DNA from: a bacterium
Lineage (GTDB): Bacteria; Caldisericota; Caldisericia; Cryosericales; Cryosericaceae
Direction: 5' to 3'
Length of the DNA: 64,000 nt
Assembly (NCBI GenBank): GCA_021373025.1
Contig: JAJFTL010000037.1
Location: 1-64,000, forward strand
The notes beneath the pieces were generated by a model that saw only the letters and a program-made list of their open reading frames with translations, had not been told where the DNA came from and made no database searches. Shown here in pieces: positions 17,027 through 25,678 of this stretch. The first letter of the stretch is position 1. Every line of letters begins with the position of its first letter. The translations under genes and the position numbers were made by a program.

Positions 17027-17691
17027 TGATACAGATGCTAAGCGTTTCAAAGAAATATGAGGATGGATACTATGGTCTCAGAGATATTACCTTCACGATT
17101 GCTCGAGGTAAGTTTGTCTTTCTGACCGGTGAGTCCGGAGCTGGCAAGAGCACGTTGCTGCGTCTCGTCTACCGAGCCGAGCACCCGACCAATGGGACCA
17201 TTCTCGTAGACGGCTTGGACACTGCTGCCGCCCATGGCAAGTCTCTGACGGCTCTTCGGCGAAGAATGGGAATGGTCTTCCAAGATTATATGCTCCTGTT
17301 TGACCGTACTGTTTTCGACAATGTCGCACTGCCGCTTGCGGTTCGCGGCGTGACAAGGGAGGTTATTGCAGAGGAAGTGGATAAATGCCTGGACCAGGTG
17401 GGATTGTCAGGGTACCAACATCGTATGTGTAGTTCTTTGTCCGGAGGTGAAAAGCAGCGCGTGGCTCTTGCGCGAGCGCTCATAGCAAAGCCGGACATTA
17501 TTCTTGCCGACGAGCCGACGGGGAACCTGGACCTGAGCAATGGCGAAAAAATAGTAGAAGTGCTCCACGAGGCAAATCGTCAGGGAGCTACCGTTCTCAT
17601 GGCTACTCATGACCTGTATCTTGTTCAGTCGACGCGCCTACCTTTCGTGCGGCTGAGAGGCGGACGCAAGGTCGAGGAGGGGAATTTCTAG
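17026..17691 (+). CDS. ftsE: Cell division ATP-binding protein FtsE
   Basis: This 221-residue ABC ATPase partners with FtsX at the division site. The Walker A motif is TGESGAGKST, the Q-loop GMVFQDYMLLFDRTVFDNVA, the signature LSGGEKQRVALARAL, Walker B IILADEPTGNLD and the switch His is in MATHD. It is translationally coupled to yitT upstream and one base separates it from ftsX. FtsEX does not transport; ATP hydrolysis changes the shape of FtsX to switch on a cell-wall hydrolase, here probably the M23 protein two genes on. Confidence 0.96.
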   Translation: MIQMLSVSKKYEDGYYGLRDITFTIARGKFVFLTGESGAGKSTLLRLVYRAEHPTNGTILVDGLDTAAAHGKSLTALRRRMGMVFQDYMLLFDRTVFDNVALPLAVRGVTREVIAEEVDKCLDQVGLSGYQHRMCSSLSGGEKQRVALARALIAKPDIILADEPTGNLDLSNGEKIVEVLHEANRQGATVLMATHDLYLVQSTRLPFVRLRGGRKVEEGNF

Positions 17692-17692
17692 C

Positions 17693-18595
17693 ATGTTTAC
17701 TCTCAAGGAGACACTACGCGATGTCATGCGGCATCCGGTCAGGACGATCTGTGTATCCATCCTCATAGCAGTACTTATGGTGGCAAGTGCTGGTATCTAC
17801 GCTATGTCCATCAACGTGCGCCATACAATTGCAGAAATCGAGAACACACACGCCATCAACGTCTACCTGCTTCATGGTCTTGACCAGACTTCAATACAGA
17901 CTCTGGTGGACAGCCTTGACAGGGATGAGGCAGTGAGGCGAGCCGAGTATGTGAGCCCGGCTGATGGCCTGAAGAATCTCCAGGCGCGCTACCCCCAGTT
18001 CACAGACGTGTTTCGCGACTTGACACAGAATCCCATTCCGCCGCTCATACGCGTCTATCCAGTTGCTGCAAGCGGTATAGCTGCTCTTGCTACCGAACTC
18101 CGTTCAGCACCCGGCGTCCAGAGCGTTGAATACGATGAATCTTCCGTGCAGGGCATGCTCAGCGCGAACGAGTTTGTCAATAGTCTTCTTGTGTACGTCC
18201 TCGTGCTGGCTGGATTTCTATTTATCGCCGGCTTCTCTCTCATGGCGTTCAGTATCATCAATGGCAAACGCAAGGAAACGGCCGTCTTGAGCATTGTTGG
18301 GGCAAGCAACACCCAGGTGTTGCTTGCAACGCCTGCTCATTTGGTTGTCGTGTGGATCTTAGCCTCCGTACTCAGCATGCTGGTCCTGCCCGGTGTCATC
18401 AGATATTCCACCGCTAGACTTCAGTCTTCTTTTGCATGGGTTACTCCTGAGTCGTCCGGCGTCGTTTATGCCGGAGCTGCCTCAGTTGTTATCCTGGCAT
18501 CTCTGGCTTGCCTTTTCCTGGCATGCGTCATCGCCACGATTCTGGCATACCGGATTGATGAAGAACAGCGGCGAGAGGAGACATTGCTCGAATGA
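17693..18595 (+). CDS. ftsX: Cell division protein FtsX
   Basis: The 300-residue protein has the FtsX topology: an N-terminal cytoplasmic stretch, one membrane segment (about residues 22-44), an extracytoplasmic domain of about 120 residues with the FtsX pattern IRVYPVAASGIAALATEL, and three C-terminal membrane segments (about 165-187, 213-236, 264-286). The extracytoplasmic loop would bind the coiled coil of the downstream M23 protein. The stop overlaps that gene by 4 bases. Confidence 0.94.
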   Translation: MFTLKETLRDVMRHPVRTICVSILIAVLMVASAGIYAMSINVRHTIAEIENTHAINVYLLHGLDQTSIQTLVDSLDRDEAVRRAEYVSPADGLKNLQARYPQFTDVFRDLTQNPIPPLIRVYPVAASGIAALATELRSAPGVQSVEYDESSVQGMLSANEFVNSLLVYVLVLAGFLFIAGFSLMAFSIINGKRKETAVLSIVGASNTQVLLATPAHLVVVWILASVLSMLVLPGVIRYSTARLQSSFAWVTPESSGVVYAGAASVVILASLACLFLACVIATILAYRIDEEQRREETLLE

Positions 18596-19770
18596 AGCTT
18601 CTGAAGATCGGTATTACCATCCTTCTTATCGTGGCTCTGCTCATCAGCGGCTCCGTTGTCATACCAGGCGTTGAAGGAGACCTTACCAGCGATCTGAAAG
18701 CTGCGCAGCAGAAAATGAATCAGCTCAAAGCACAGCTCCAGGAGATTCAGAGGCAGATCAGCGCGAACAAGTCGGCGAAGTACAGCCTGCTCAGTCAGTT
18801 GTCATCACTCAACGACCAGATGGAGGAGATGCAATCGGAAATTGAGAGCATCAACAGCCGTATTGTAAGTCTCCAGAACACCCTTGCAAAGACGGCTGCA
18901 CAGATTGCCGATAAGGAAAAGCAAATTGACGCGCTCTCAGAGCAGACGAACGCTTCGATCAACCTGTTGTATCACGTGTCCAATCTGGATGTCTCTGGGC
19001 TTCCCTTTTCGGGAGGCAGTCTCAGCACGACTGTCGAAGCCCAGCAGGCTGTGTCGTCTATCCTCCGCCAGATTACCGCGTCACTTTCGGCCGTCAATAC
19101 GCAGAAGCTTGCTCTGCAGTCGGACAGAACCTCGTATGCTCAGACCAAGAGTGCGCTGGAGAACGTGTATGCTCTTAAAAAACAACAAGCTGCACTGCTT
19201 GCAGACCAGAAAGCAGCAAAGGAGCAGACACTCGATTATCTGGCAGCAAAGGGAAGCCAGTACGCGAATGACGACAAGCGGATTCAGAATGAAATTGCAA
19301 AGGAGAACAAGCTGATCGACCAGATTGTCGCAGAGATTAATCGACAGAAACACCCCGGCAGCGCACCGACAGGCAAGCTGTCTTGGCCAATCCCCGGAAG
19401 CATCCATATCACAGAGTTGTTTGGCATGCGACACGACCCCATCAATGGCGCCTGGGAAATGCACAATGGCATCGACATGGGCTGTGCGACCGGCACGACG
19501 CTTCTGGCTCCGGCTGATGGCGTTGTGGAGTACGAAGGCAGATTCTCCGGCTATGGCAACATGCTGATGCTTCAGTGTGGGCAGAACATGACACTGGTTT
19601 TTGGCCACTTGAAGTCATTCATCGCGAAGAAAGGCCAGTCCGTCAAACGTGGCCAGGTGATAGCGCTTACAGACAACACCGGCTGGAGCACGGGGCCTCA
19701 TCTGCATTTCGAGGTCCGCATTGATGGAACTCCAAAGAATCCACTGGTGTATCTCGGCCCCAAGCCATAG
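18592..19770 (+). CDS. M23 peptidoglycan endopeptidase with N-terminal coiled coil (EnvC-like)
   Basis: The 392-residue secreted protein has a hydrophobic signal or anchor (about residues 5-25) and a long coiled coil (about 30-250, Gln/Lys/Leu heptads). It ends in a LytM/M23 domain (about 270-390). Unlike E. coli EnvC, whose domain is degenerate, the zinc and catalytic residues are all visible: MHNGIDMG (H and D) and GPHLHFEVR (HxH). It may therefore cut peptide cross-links itself rather than only activate amidases. Overlap with ftsX implies control by FtsEX at the septum. Confidence 0.93.
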   Translation: MKLLKIGITILLIVALLISGSVVIPGVEGDLTSDLKAAQQKMNQLKAQLQEIQRQISANKSAKYSLLSQLSSLNDQMEEMQSEIESINSRIVSLQNTLAKTAAQIADKEKQIDALSEQTNASINLLYHVSNLDVSGLPFSGGSLSTTVEAQQAVSSILRQITASLSAVNTQKLALQSDRTSYAQTKSALENVYALKKQQAALLADQKAAKEQTLDYLAAKGSQYANDDKRIQNEIAKENKLIDQIVAEINRQKHPGSAPTGKLSWPIPGSIHITELFGMRHDPINGAWEMHNGIDMGCATGTTLLAPADGVVEYEGRFSGYGNMLMLQCGQNMTLVFGHLKSFIAKKGQSVKRGQVIALTDNTGWSTGPHLHFEVRIDGTPKNPLVYLGPKP

Positions 19771-19794
19771 TCCCGACATCGCAAAGGAGACATC

Positions 19795-20994
19795 ATGTTG
19801 TCGAAAAGATCTTTAGCCTTGAGAGCAGTCGTGGCGCTGCTGGTGGTGGTAACGGCGTTCGGAGCGGGATTTGTCGCGTACCCGTACCTGGCTCCCCGCT
19901 TGAGGAGTTCGCCACGCCCAGCGTCCGTTGAACCCACGCTGGACCGTGACACGTACCTGAAATTGTCGGGCAGTATTTATGATACGTTGAGTCAGCAGTA
20001 CTACCAGAAAGTCGATGCCAGCAAACTCCTGAAGGGCGCAGTTGCGGGGCTTGGTGACCCGTACACCGTGTTGTTCACGCCGGCTGAGGCAGCGGACTTT
20101 CGTGAAGAGCTGTCCGGCGAATACGTCGGTATCGGCGTCGTCATAACCGCAACGAGTGATGAAAGCGCCATCCAGATCGTGAGAGTCTTTTCTGGCACGC
20201 CAGCAGAGAAGGCTGGCTTGAAACCGGGGGACATCATCGACAGCATCGATGGCACATCTGCTCGTCATCTGGACCTCGACACTGTTTCTGCTCGCGTCAA
20301 GGGCAAGGCCGGGACATCAGTTCAATTGCGGATCGATCGGAATGGCACCATGCACGATTACACGATTACACGGCAGAACGTCGAGTTGCCAGTCGTCGAG
20401 AGTCGCATCATCGGAAACAAGATCGCTTATATCTCCGTCTCCTCGTTCAGTTCGGGGGTTGCTGCCAAATTCTCGCAGACGCTTGAGAAACTCGAGCAAC
20501 AGAAGATTAGGGGACTGGTAATCGATATTCGCGACAATGGCGGAGGCTATCTGAATGAGTGTCTTGACATGCTGTCGAATTTCATACCTCGCGGAACGGC
20601 ACTTTGGACCAAGGAAGCTGGCGGGCAGCTTCGTCCGGTGACGGTCACAGGCAAGAGTGTCGCTTTTCCTGTTGTCGTGCTGGTAAACGAAAACTCGGCA
20701 AGTGCATCAGAGATATTCGCAGCGGCATTGAAGGAGAACAAAGCTGCTGTTATAGTGGGAGTGACAACATTTGGCAAGGGACTTATACAGCGCAGCTGGG
20801 ACCTAGCAGATGGCTATGAACTCAAGGTGACTGTTCAGGAATATTACACACCCGACAAAAACGCCATTCAGAAGAAAGGACTTCCCCCTGATGTCGTTGT
20901 AGCGGATCCGAGTCCAGCCAGCATCGGCATACTGCCTGGTGACGGTCAACTCGAACGCGCGGTCCAGATAGCCGAGACAGGGGTGCGGCCATGA
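19795..20994 (+). CDS. ctpA: S41 family C-terminal processing protease
   Basis: This 399-residue exported serine protease has a signal/anchor at about residues 8-28, a PDZ domain (about 100-190, with EYVGIGVVITATSD and AGLKPGDIIDSIDG) and the S41 core with DIRDNGGGYLNECLDM. The catalytic Ser is in NENSASASEIFA (about residue 303) and the Lys in TTFGKGLIQRSW (about 327), giving the Ser-Lys dyad. Enzymes of this kind trim or degrade cell-wall hydrolases, and a place right after the M23 gene, common in many phyla, suggests that role here. It overlaps gmk by 4 bases. Confidence 0.94.
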   Translation: MLSKRSLALRAVVALLVVVTAFGAGFVAYPYLAPRLRSSPRPASVEPTLDRDTYLKLSGSIYDTLSQQYYQKVDASKLLKGAVAGLGDPYTVLFTPAEAADFREELSGEYVGIGVVITATSDESAIQIVRVFSGTPAEKAGLKPGDIIDSIDGTSARHLDLDTVSARVKGKAGTSVQLRIDRNGTMHDYTITRQNVELPVVESRIIGNKIAYISVSSFSSGVAAKFSQTLEKLEQQKIRGLVIDIRDNGGGYLNECLDMLSNFIPRGTALWTKEAGGQLRPVTVTGKSVAFPVVVLVNENSASASEIFAAALKENKAAVIVGVTTFGKGLIQRSWDLADGYELKVTVQEYYTPDKNAIQKKGLPPDVVVADPSPASIGILPGDGQLERAVQIAETGVRP

Positions 20995-21539
20995 TCATCG
21001 TGGTATCTGGCCCAGGAGGGGTTGGCAAGAGCACGGTCGTCGCAGAGCTGCTGCGGCGCCACCCTGAAATTCGTCGTTCGATTTCCGCGACAACAAGGGC
21101 TCCAAGGCCAGGTGAACGTGACGGGGTCGACTATTTTTTCGTCCCCGAACAGCAATTCACAGACTGGATTGACAAGGGACGGTTCGCTGAGTATGCTGTT
21201 ATACGTGGTCATTATTATGGTACACTGAAATCGACTCTCGATGCCGTGAGCCCTGTCGATAGTGTTGTTTTGACGATCGATGTTCAGGGAGCCTCATCGA
21301 TTAAGCTTCTTTACCTCGAAGCCGTGATGATTTTTCTCAAACCCCCAGATGTTAAGGAGCTTGAGCACCGCCTGGAGGGCAGAGGTTCGGAGACACCTGA
21401 CGAGATTGCAGAGCGTATCAGACTTGGGCAATACGAAATGACATTTGCCAAAGACTATGACTATATGATCACCAACCGCGACATCAACGCTACGGTTGAT
21501 ATTATTGATGTAATCATCCGCGGCATCTCGCGGAGATAG
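20991..21539 (+). CDS. gmk: Guanylate kinase
   Basis: This 182-residue enzyme phosphorylates GMP to GDP with ATP. The P-loop is SGPGGVGKST, with Gly where most enzymes have Ser in GPSG. The GMP-binding loop RSISATTRAPRPGERDGVDY is complete, as are YGTLKST, VVLTIDVQGA and the lid region with AERIRLGQYEM. It is a little shorter than usual (about 200 residues) because the N-terminus is minimal. It starts the conserved gmk-to-fmt gene run. Confidence 0.94.
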   Translation: MIIVVSGPGGVGKSTVVAELLRRHPEIRRSISATTRAPRPGERDGVDYFFVPEQQFTDWIDKGRFAEYAVIRGHYYGTLKSTLDAVSPVDSVVLTIDVQGASSIKLLYLEAVMIFLKPPDVKELEHRLEGRGSETPDEIAERIRLGQYEMTFAKDYDYMITNRDINATVDIIDVIIRGISRR

Positions 21540-21548
21540 GAGCAGACT

Positions 21549-21890
21549 GTGGAAGAACAAAAGGAACTGGCTGCTGGGCAGCCAAAACTGGCCAACCTTT
21601 ATCTGGAAACACTGACGAGTGTCGTAAACCCTAACAAGTACGAACTCATCCGCGAACTTCTTGACGTAGCCCATGAGATGCTCGAAGACAAGACTGACCC
21701 TCTTCACGAATCCGTTGATGATATTCTTCGGAAAGCGGCCGGTCGCCTGGTGGAAACTGCAGAGCGCAAGGCAACCGAACCAGCTGTTGAAGCCTTCGGT
21801 ACAGATCAGCAGCGACTGTCTGTCAACACGCCTGGCAGGGACGCCTCCTCTGCGGGTCTGCGGGATCATGTCCCATCGGAAAGGAGTTAA
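21549..21890 (+). CDS. Possible RNA polymerase omega subunit (RpoZ-like)
   Basis: The 113-residue protein starts at GTG 21549 with TAGGAG upstream. Its residues 28-70 (NPNKYELIRELLDVAHEML, then SVDDILRKAAGRL) follow the omega pattern: an asparagine-x-Lys/Arg-Tyr-x-Leu helix, a second amphipathic helix and a conserved acidic-Ile ending. Position is the second argument: gmk is followed by rpoZ in a great many bacteria. The match is weak and the C-terminal 45 residues look disordered and unrelated. It could instead be a lineage-specific small protein. Confidence 0.5.
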   Translation: MEEQKELAAGQPKLANLYLETLTSVVNPNKYELIRELLDVAHEMLEDKTDPLHESVDDILRKAAGRLVETAERKATEPAVEAFGTDQQRLSVNTPGRDASSAGLRDHVPSERS

Positions 21891-21892
21891 TC

Positions 21893-23059
21893 ATGGACTC
21901 AGAGCAAACGAGTCAAACGGTCGAGTTTGTTACCATTGGGCATCCGGATAAGGTCGCGGATCAGATATCTGATGCGATTCTGGACGAACTTCTGGCAAAG
22001 GATCCTGCCAGCCGCGTAGCCTGTGAAACCTTCGTCACCCATGGACTGGTGATTGTCGGGGGCGAGATTACGACCGACGCATATGTGGACGTAGACAACG
22101 TGGTCCGATCGACTGTCAGCGATATTGGCTACAATCAACCCAAGTACGGATTCGACGCCAAGACGTGTGCCGTGATCAGTTCAATTGGCCGCCAGTCGCC
22201 AGACATCGCCCAAGGTGTCGATACTGGAGGAGCTGGGGACCAGGGAATCATGTATGGCTACGCGACGGACGAGACGTCAGCCTACATGCCCCTCGCCTAC
22301 GAATTGGCACGCAAGCTCGCCATGCGCCAGGAAGAAGTGCGTCGGGAACAGATCCTTGATTATCTGGGTCCAGATGGCAAGAGCCAGGTCACGCTGGAAT
22401 ATGAACATGGGGTGCCGACACGTCTACATTCTGTCGTTCTCTCTTCTCAGCATTTAGAGAGTGTCCTTGATCCCAGCGATACCTCGCACATGTCCGATGC
22501 AGCTCGCGAGGAGATTATTCAGACGATCGTTCGCCCGGTGTTGCCAGCTGAACTTCTCGACAGCAACACAAAGATATATGTAAACCCCACGGGAAGATTT
22601 GTAGTTGGCGGGCCCCAGTCGGACACCGGTATGACTGGTCGCAAACTGGGGATCGACACGTATGGAGGACGAATTCCCCACGGCGGCGGAGCATTCTCTG
22701 GCAAGGACCCTACCAAAGTAGACCGCTCTGCGACATATCTCATGCGGTACATTGCCAAGAATGTGGTAGCAGCAGGCATCGCTCATCGATGTCTTACTCA
22801 GGTGGCCTACGTCATCGGGCAGAAAGACCCTGTTTCATTCGAGATATCGTTTGAAGGTACAGGCATTGTGCCTGAATCGCTTGTCCGCAAGGCTCTGGTG
22901 GAGCATATAGACATGACTCCTGCTTCGATTATCGACTTTCTCGATCTTCGCAGGCCCATTTACCGAAAGACATCCATGCACGGGCACTTTGGACTTCCTG
23001 GATTCACCTGGGAGAACCTTGGCCTGGTTCAGGATTTGAAGAGCTGGCTCAGCATCTAA
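21893..23059 (+). CDS. metK: S-adenosylmethionine synthetase
   Basis: This 388-residue enzyme makes AdoMet from methionine and ATP. Signatures are present: GHPDKVADQISDAILDELL at the N-terminus, GAGDQGIMYGYATDET near residue 115 and GGGAFSGKDPTKVDRSATYL near residue 265. AAAGGAG lies 6 bases before the ATG. It stands where coaBC often lies in the gmk-rpoZ-coaBC-priA-def-fmt run. No SAM riboswitch is visible, as expected inside an operon. Confidence 0.97.
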   Translation: MDSEQTSQTVEFVTIGHPDKVADQISDAILDELLAKDPASRVACETFVTHGLVIVGGEITTDAYVDVDNVVRSTVSDIGYNQPKYGFDAKTCAVISSIGRQSPDIAQGVDTGGAGDQGIMYGYATDETSAYMPLAYELARKLAMRQEEVRREQILDYLGPDGKSQVTLEYEHGVPTRLHSVVLSSQHLESVLDPSDTSHMSDAAREEIIQTIVRPVLPAELLDSNTKIYVNPTGRFVVGGPQSDTGMTGRKLGIDTYGGRIPHGGGAFSGKDPTKVDRSATYLMRYIAKNVVAAGIAHRCLTQVAYVIGQKDPVSFEISFEGTGIVPESLVRKALVEHIDMTPASIIDFLDLRRPIYRKTSMHGHFGLPGFTWENLGLVQDLKSWLSI

Positions 23060-23062
23060 TTC

Positions 23063-25156
23063 GTGGTTGGCAGCTTCATCGTCCTGACGCAGAGGGGCCC
23101 TTTTTCGCGCAACCTTCTCTCGTATGACCTTAGCTCGGTCGTAGGTCAACCACAGGTTGGGACGTGGTTTCTCGTGCCATTTGTTCACGATATCGCTCCT
23201 GCCTTGCTCGTGACAATATCGGACTCACAGGAGTCCATGGATGGCAGAGGCGGGGCGCTTCTTCCGGTACTGGGCTTCTGCGATGCCCTTGGCATTTATC
23301 CTGAGCTGGGCAATGACGTGAAGGTGGTGTCGCGGTCCCTGGACCGCCAGCTCTTAGGATGGGACGATGCCCTTGCACTCGTCAGATTTCTCAAGTCATC
23401 GCAGCGACATGATCGTCGCAGAGCCCGCCTTTCGTCACCTGATCAGATCGCTTTACTGGACAATCTTCAGTCCGTGGCCGGGCGCGATCCCCTCTTTGCC
23501 AAACACACCGAAGCAATCCGTCAGATTCTGCTCCAACTGGCATCAGGGAGCTCGCTTGACAAGGCACTTGCAACGGTGTCCGCCGCGGCGAGGCGCTTGA
23601 TGTACGAGCAGGGATTCCTTGTCGATCGGGTGCTTGCCGACAGGGCTCATGCATCGGTAATACCCCATGCCCGCACCGGTGAGCCTCAACTGGTCGCCGA
23701 GCCATTTGAATCACGGGCTACCGCGTTCAGTTCAGCAATAAGAGAAGTCATCTCGAATGGCGGAAGTGTCGCCCTCATTGTCAGCTCGGATGTCCTTGCC
23801 AGTAGCTACGAACAGAAACTCGTCAACGAACATCATGTGCCGGTGATCCGCTGGCCACGGCGTTCCAGCAAACACTTGAGCGAACATCGATGTTCGACGG
23901 TATGGTTGAGCACACGACAGTTCTCGTCTCTTCTTCTTCCAGAAGTGTCGCTCATTGCGCTCGATCTCGGAATTCCCGGCGAATGGCCGTTCTTCTGGCA
24001 GCGCTTTTCCCTGAGAAGCCTGGTTGTCATCGCCTGCGAGATTGGCCGGGCGCGAGGCATAGGCTGCTTGGTTGGTACCACCGTACCAACCCTCTCCGTT
24101 CTTGACGCGTGTGGTTGGTCGGCTGGAGCATCGTTGCAACCATCAAGCATAGATAGCACTGCACCCAGTGGTCCCACGTTTTTTGTTCGAACTTCGGCCG
24201 CATCGGACAAGCAGACGTCAGGTGCATCAGGGATCCTGTTGAAGCCCACGATGGCTCTGCTTCGACGCACATATGATATGGCCCGAAGTTCCATGCTTGT
24301 CTTGAACATTCGCGGGCTTGCTACGAGCATTGAATGTGCAGAGTGCGGCTATACCGCAACATGTCCAGTCTGTGGAGCAACGCTCACGCTGAGTGCCAAT
24401 AGAACACGGCTTTACTGCAAGCAATGCGGATATTCGGAGGCACCGCCCGACACATGTCCAAATTGTCATGGCGTGCAGCTTCGGTCGCGTGGCTATGGTC
24501 TCGACAGACTTGCTCAGGAACTTCAGCGCACATTTCCGGTGGGTTCGATTGAAATGATGAAGGCAACGGATGAAGATGCGCCTGTCGCTGAAGGAAAGCC
24601 ATGCCTCTATCTGGGCACCTACGCAGACGTACAGCGCATTGCCGTTATGAAGCCCGATCTCGTTGTCTTTCCTGACGTGAGCGTAGGACTCAGACACCCC
24701 GTATTTGACAATGTTGAGCAGTTGAGAGCTGTGGTTCAGGGAGCAGTATCCGAGACTGCTCCCGGCACGGTGATAGTCCAACTTGATCGTCGTTCCATTG
24801 GCCTGCGACCCATTCTTGATGGACGTGAGTCCGTGAGTGCTTTTTTGGAGCGCGAGAGCAACCAGCGGAAGGAGTTGTTGATGCCGCCCTATGCGCGGCA
24901 ATTCGTCATTCGCGTTCCATGGCATGGCCTGCCCTCTGACGTCCAGGCTATCTGCCTATCCTTGGCAGATGCGCTTCGTGCAGAAGGAGTCAATGCCCTG
25001 GGGCTCCATGGGAATGTTCTCACGACATCACCTCGCACAAAGGTCCTCTCCGTCGAATTTCGGGCAGACGCAGCCCAGACCGCGCTGGAATTGCGCGTCA
25101 GTGCTTCGCTTACTCACAGTAAGGTCTTTCAAAATGCAGCCATCCGCGTATACTAA
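23063..25156 (+). CDS. priA: PriA-like primosomal protein lacking ATPase motifs
   Basis: This 697-residue protein has the PriA layout: an N-terminal 3'-DNA-binding domain (about residues 1-100), a helicase-like region, and the eight-cysteine zinc module (CAECGYTATCPVCG, YCKQCGY, CPNCHG at about residues 425-470). A C-terminal domain follows. The helicase core has lost its catalytic motifs. Where Walker A (GxTGSGKT) should be it reads FESRATAFSSAIREVISNGG, and the DEEH box is replaced by LIALDLGIPGEW. The GTTVPTLSVLDA segment still marks motif III. The protein is probably a DNA- and primosome-binding scaffold without unwinding activity, as proposed for actinobacterial PriA. GTG start, 3 bases after metK. 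Confidence 0.9.
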   Translation: MVGSFIVLTQRGPFSRNLLSYDLSSVVGQPQVGTWFLVPFVHDIAPALLVTISDSQESMDGRGGALLPVLGFCDALGIYPELGNDVKVVSRSLDRQLLGWDDALALVRFLKSSQRHDRRRARLSSPDQIALLDNLQSVAGRDPLFAKHTEAIRQILLQLASGSSLDKALATVSAAARRLMYEQGFLVDRVLADRAHASVIPHARTGEPQLVAEPFESRATAFSSAIREVISNGGSVALIVSSDVLASSYEQKLVNEHHVPVIRWPRRSSKHLSEHRCSTVWLSTRQFSSLLLPEVSLIALDLGIPGEWPFFWQRFSLRSLVVIACEIGRARGIGCLVGTTVPTLSVLDACGWSAGASLQPSSIDSTAPSGPTFFVRTSAASDKQTSGASGILLKPTMALLRRTYDMARSSMLVLNIRGLATSIECAECGYTATCPVCGATLTLSANRTRLYCKQCGYSEAPPDTCPNCHGVQLRSRGYGLDRLAQELQRTFPVGSIEMMKATDEDAPVAEGKPCLYLGTYADVQRIAVMKPDLVVFPDVSVGLRHPVFDNVEQLRAVVQGAVSETAPGTVIVQLDRRSIGLRPILDGRESVSAFLERESNQRKELLMPPYARQFVIRVPWHGLPSDVQAICLSLADALRAEGVNALGLHGNVLTTSPRTKVLSVEFRADAAQTALELRVSASLTHSKVFQNAAIRVY

Positions 25157-25160
25157 TCGT

Positions 25161-25673
25161 ATGAAAATCGTTGTCATTGGCAGCCCTATCCTTCGCAGGA
25201 AGGCAAAGCCCATTCGCAAAGTAACGAGAGAACTGGTGCGCCTGGCTGACTCCATGGAAGAGTTGATGAAACCAACTGGCGTTGGTCTTGCTGCCCCCCA
25301 GATTGGCATCAGCGAGGCCTTTTTTATTTACGACGTTGGCGAGGGACTTCATCTCGTCGTCAACCCGCAGATCCTCGAACGTAAAGGTTCAGCAGTGGCC
25401 GAGGAGGGATGTCTCAGCATTCCTGGCGTCTACGCTCCCATTGAGAGAGCAGAGCAGATCACGCTCTCCTATCTTGACCACACCGGCAAGAGACGTATTC
25501 ACACCTATGTCGATTTCGAGGCCCGTGTCATTCAGCATGAGTATGACCATCTCCAGGGAACGCTATTTGTCGACAAGATCACTGACCCTTCGACTATCTC
25601 GTTTCAGGAGGGAAGTCCTGCAGCCGAAGTTCTTGGTCAAGCACCCAGGGAGAAGGAACAGCAGCTCTCGTAA
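25161..25673 (+). CDS. def: Peptide deformylase
   Basis: This 170-residue metalloenzyme removes the formyl group from nascent N-terminal fMet. All three motifs are present: GVGLAAPQIG, EEGCLSIPG (metal-binding Cys) and QHEYDHLQG (two metal-binding His and the catalytic Glu). I start it at ATG 25161 (MKIVVIGSPILRR), 4 bases after priA; the frame is open further upstream but inside priA. The partner enzyme Fmt is encoded next. Confidence 0.96.
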   Translation: MKIVVIGSPILRRKAKPIRKVTRELVRLADSMEELMKPTGVGLAAPQIGISEAFFIYDVGEGLHLVVNPQILERKGSAVAEEGCLSIPGVYAPIERAEQITLSYLDHTGKRRIHTYVDFEARVIQHEYDHLQGTLFVDKITDPSTISFQEGSPAAEVLGQAPREKEQQLS

Positions 25674-25678
25674 CATCC

